7,418 nt of DNA from the NCBI GenBank assembly GCA_016871655.1, contig VHCR01000068.1, forward strand, positions 1 to 7,418. The letters are read 5' to 3'. The position numbers were made by a program, and so were the translations under genes. The DNA comes from Verrucomicrobiota bacterium (GTDB taxonomy: Bacteria > Verrucomicrobiota > Verrucomicrobiia > Chthoniobacterales > UBA6821). A model generated the notes under the pieces. It was not told where the DNA came from. It worked only from the letters and a program-made list of their open reading frames with translations, and did no database searches. Of the stretch, positions 5,478 to 7,418 are shown one piece after another (positions within the stretch are counted from its first letter, which is position 1; every line of letters starts with the position of its first letter).

Positions 5478-7418
5478 CGCTTCACACTCTTCGCCGCGCA
5501 TGCGGGCTTCGAGGCTGCAGGCTTTGATTTCTGAAGCAAGAATTTGCTCTTCGACTTTCATCACTTCGCTCACCCAGCGAGGGCGAGATTGGAGTGTTGT
5601 CTTTTCGATGGTGTTAGCAGCAACCGAACGAAGGTAGTAAGTTGTTTTGAGTCCCACTTCCCAAGCGTACATGTACATCTCATGGAGCTTACGTCCGTTG
5701 GGAGCTGCGATGTAGAGATTTAGCGATTGTCCCATGTCGATCCACTTTTGACGACGGCTCGCACAGTCAATGTACCAGAATGGTTCGATTTCAAAAGCTG
5801 TCCGATAAATTTCTCGAATATTTTCTGGAATACGCTCAATTTCTTGAATCGAACCATCCATGTACTTGAGTTCCTCGATCATGGCTTGATCCCAAAGCCC
5901 AAGCTTTTTCAAGTCTTCGACGAGATAGCTGTTAATGACGGTAAAGTCGCCACTCAAATTTCCCTTTGCAAAAAGATTTTTGAACGTAGGTTCAATCGAT
6001 TGAGAAACACCCGTAATATTCGAAATCGTTGCTGTTGGAGCAATCGCTAAGCAATTACTATTACGCATTCCATGATCCTTGATTGCCTTACGAACGTTCT
6101 TCCAATCGAGTGTAGAAGCACGATCCATTTTCACAGGAAGTCCACGCTCTTTTTCCAAAAGATCAATCGTATCAATCGGAAGCAAGCCTCGATCCCATTT
6201 GGAACCTTTAAAAGATTGATAGGCCCCGCGCTCCTGCGCAAGATTACTAGAAGCCAAAATCGCATAGTAGGAAATTGCTTCCATGCTTTTATCGGCTAAA
6301 GCAACAGCCTTCTCGCTAGCATAGCTCATTTTCAATTTATAAAGCAGGTCTTGGAAACCCATGATTCCTAGACCTACGGGACGATGAAAGAGGTTGGCTT
6401 GTCGTGCCTCGGGCGTTGGATAATAATTAATATCGATCACGTTATCGAGCATTCGCATCGCAGTCGTGATCGTTTTTTCTAAAAGTTTTAAATCAAGCCC
6501 CTCTTCGCTCGCATGCAGCGGAAGATTGATCGAACCTAAATTGCAAACAGCAGTTTCTTGTTCCGAAGTATTAAGCAAAATTTCGGTGCAAAGATTGGAG
6601 CTGTGGACCACCCCAACGTGATCTTGAGGTGAACGAACGTTCGAAGGATCTTTAAAGGTCACCCATGGATGGCCTGTTTCAAAAAGCATCGACAAGAGCT
6701 TCCGCCAAAGATTCATCGCTTCCACTTTTTTGAAATGAGTAATTTTGCCCTCTTCGATCATCATTTCATATTCGAGATAACGCTTTTCAAAAGCAGCTCC
6801 GTAGAGATCGTGCAAGTCAGGCACATCGCTCGAACTAAAAAGTGTCCAAGTCCCATTTTCCTGAACGCGTTTCATGAAAAGATCAGGAATCCAATTGGCT
6901 GTGTTCATGTCATGCGTACGGCGTCGCTCATCACCAACGTTTTTACGCAACTCCAAAAAATCTTCGATGTCCAAATGCCATGTTTCAAGGTAAGCACACA
7001 TGGCGCCTTTCCTCTTCCCACCTTGATTGACAGCCACTGCGGTATCATTGGCCACTTTTAAAAACGGAATCACTCCCTGACTCTCACCATTCGTCCCTTT
7101 GATGAGCGCTCCACTTGCACGAACATTGGTCCAGTCATTACCAAGTCCCCCAGCCCATTTGGAGAGCTTCGCATCATCTCCAATGCACTTAAAAATGTGA
7201 TCCAAATCATCCATCACAGTCGTTAAGTAGCAGGAGCTCAGCTGAGGATGGAGCGTTCCGGCATTAAACAAGGTTGGTGTTGAGGAGGTGAATAAAAATG
7301 AAGAGAGCAGATTGTAAAATTCAATAGCTCTCTCGTTTTTGTGAGTGCCTTCGTTCACGGACAAGCCCATGGCAACACGCATCCAGAAATATTGTGGGGT
7401 CTCAATTCGACGGTTGCG
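5469..7418 (-). CDS. nrdA: Ribonucleoside-diphosphate reductase, class I, alpha (large) subunit; 5' end outside window
   Basis: This subunit reduces ribonucleoside diphosphates to deoxyribonucleotides, using a radical delivered by the small subunit NrdB. 649 residues are visible. An ATG at 7382 is internal: the frame continues upstream as [12 protein letters not shown], so the N-terminal part, with any ATP-cone domains, is outside. Numbered from that Met, the family residues are all present: Cys51 in LSSCYL and Cys280 in AVCNLGSIN (the redox pair), Asn263-Cys265-Glu267 in SNLCTEI (radical Cys and partners), [10 protein letters not shown] near 450 (phosphate binding), Tyr582-Tyr583 in KTTYYLRS (radical transfer), and the C-terminal Cys633/Cys636 of CEACQ (electron shuttle to thioredoxin or glutaredoxin). 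It looks intact and functional over the visible part. nrdB, often the next gene, is not downstream; fic follows on the same strand after 280 bp of repeats. Confidence 0.97.
   Translation of the reverse strand, partial: RNRRIETPQYFWMRVAMGLSVNEGTHKNERAIEFYNLLSSFLFTSSTPTLFNAGTLHPQLSSCYLTTVMDDLDHIFKCIGDDAKLSKWAGGLGNDWTNVRASGALIKGTNGESQGVIPFLKVANDTAVAVNQGGKRKGAMCAYLETWHLDIEDFLELRKNVGDERRRTHDMNTANWIPDLFMKRVQENGTWTLFSSSDVPDLHDLYGAAFEKRYLEYEMMIEEGKITHFKKVEAMNLWRKLLSMLFETGHPWVTFKDPSNVRSPQDHVGVVHSSNLCTEILLNTSEQETAVCNLGSINLPLHASEEGLDLKLLEKTITTAMRMLDNVIDINYYPTPEARQANLFHRPVGLGIMGFQDLLYKLKMSYASEKAVALADKSMEAISYYAILASSNLAQERGAYQSFKGSKWDRGLLPIDTIDLLEKERGLPVKMDRASTLDWKNVRKAIKDHGMRNSNCLAIAPTATISNITGVSQSIEPTFKNLFAKGNLSGDFTVINSYLVEDLKKLGLWDQAMIEELKYMDGSIQEIERIPENIREIYRTAFEIEPFWYIDCASRRQKWIDMGQSLNLYIAAPNGRKLHEMYMYAWEVGLKTTYYLRSVAANTIEKTTLQSRPRWVSEVMKVEEQILASEIKACSLEARMRGEECEACQ

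Noticed and set aside
6669..7061. 130-codon plus-strand open frame opposite nrdA
   Set aside because: The minus strand encodes strongly conserved ribonucleotide reductase sequence throughout, so this frame is antisense noise.

Overview
The window holds three genes. Two are cut by the window edges. The middle 280 bp between two of them is rich in repeats. The organism looks like a bacterium living inside eukaryotic cells, most plausibly a Chlamydia-related amoeba symbiont. This is an inference from four things: moderate, fairly AT-rich composition; a class I ribonucleotide reductase large subunit ending in CEACQ; a stand-alone Fic protein; and a very long coiled-coil repeat protein that ends like a eukaryotic prenylated protein. 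No marker in the window fixes the taxon.

Layout. From the left edge to 3620 (+ strand) runs a coding region of at least 1205 codons for an Ala/Glu/Lys/Gln-rich, almost wholly helical protein. Its reading frame is open to the left edge, so the true start is probably outside. It has a coiled-coil N-terminal half with one hydrophobic island, then about eight tandem repeats of roughly 56 residues, a short non-helical interruption, another coiled coil, and a disordered Lys/Ser-rich tail ending in Cys-Thr-Ile-Ser. This last part matches a polybasic region plus CaaX box and is the most interesting observation here. Converging on it from the right, with only 47 bp between stop codons, is a complete Fic protein gene (5188 to 3668, - strand) with an intact HPFSDGNGRxxR active site and a likely N-terminal autoinhibitory helix. 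Further right, and on the same strand as fic, is the C-terminal two-thirds or so of nrdA (7418 to 5469, cut by the right edge), with all the catalytic residues that fall in the visible part.

The 280-bp gap between nrdA and fic contains an AT-rich fic leader with a perfect TATAAT, a REP-like element made of three related copies of a 17-20 bp sequence (two direct, one inverted), a 7-bp tandem repeat, and a perfect 15-bp-stem hairpin whose arm starts at the last Cys codon of nrdA and covers its stop codon.

The three genes do not form a pathway. NrdA is housekeeping (deoxyribonucleotide supply). The coiled-coil protein and possibly Fic are candidates for acting on host proteins or membranes. nrdB does not follow nrdA here, although the two genes are adjacent in Chlamydia.
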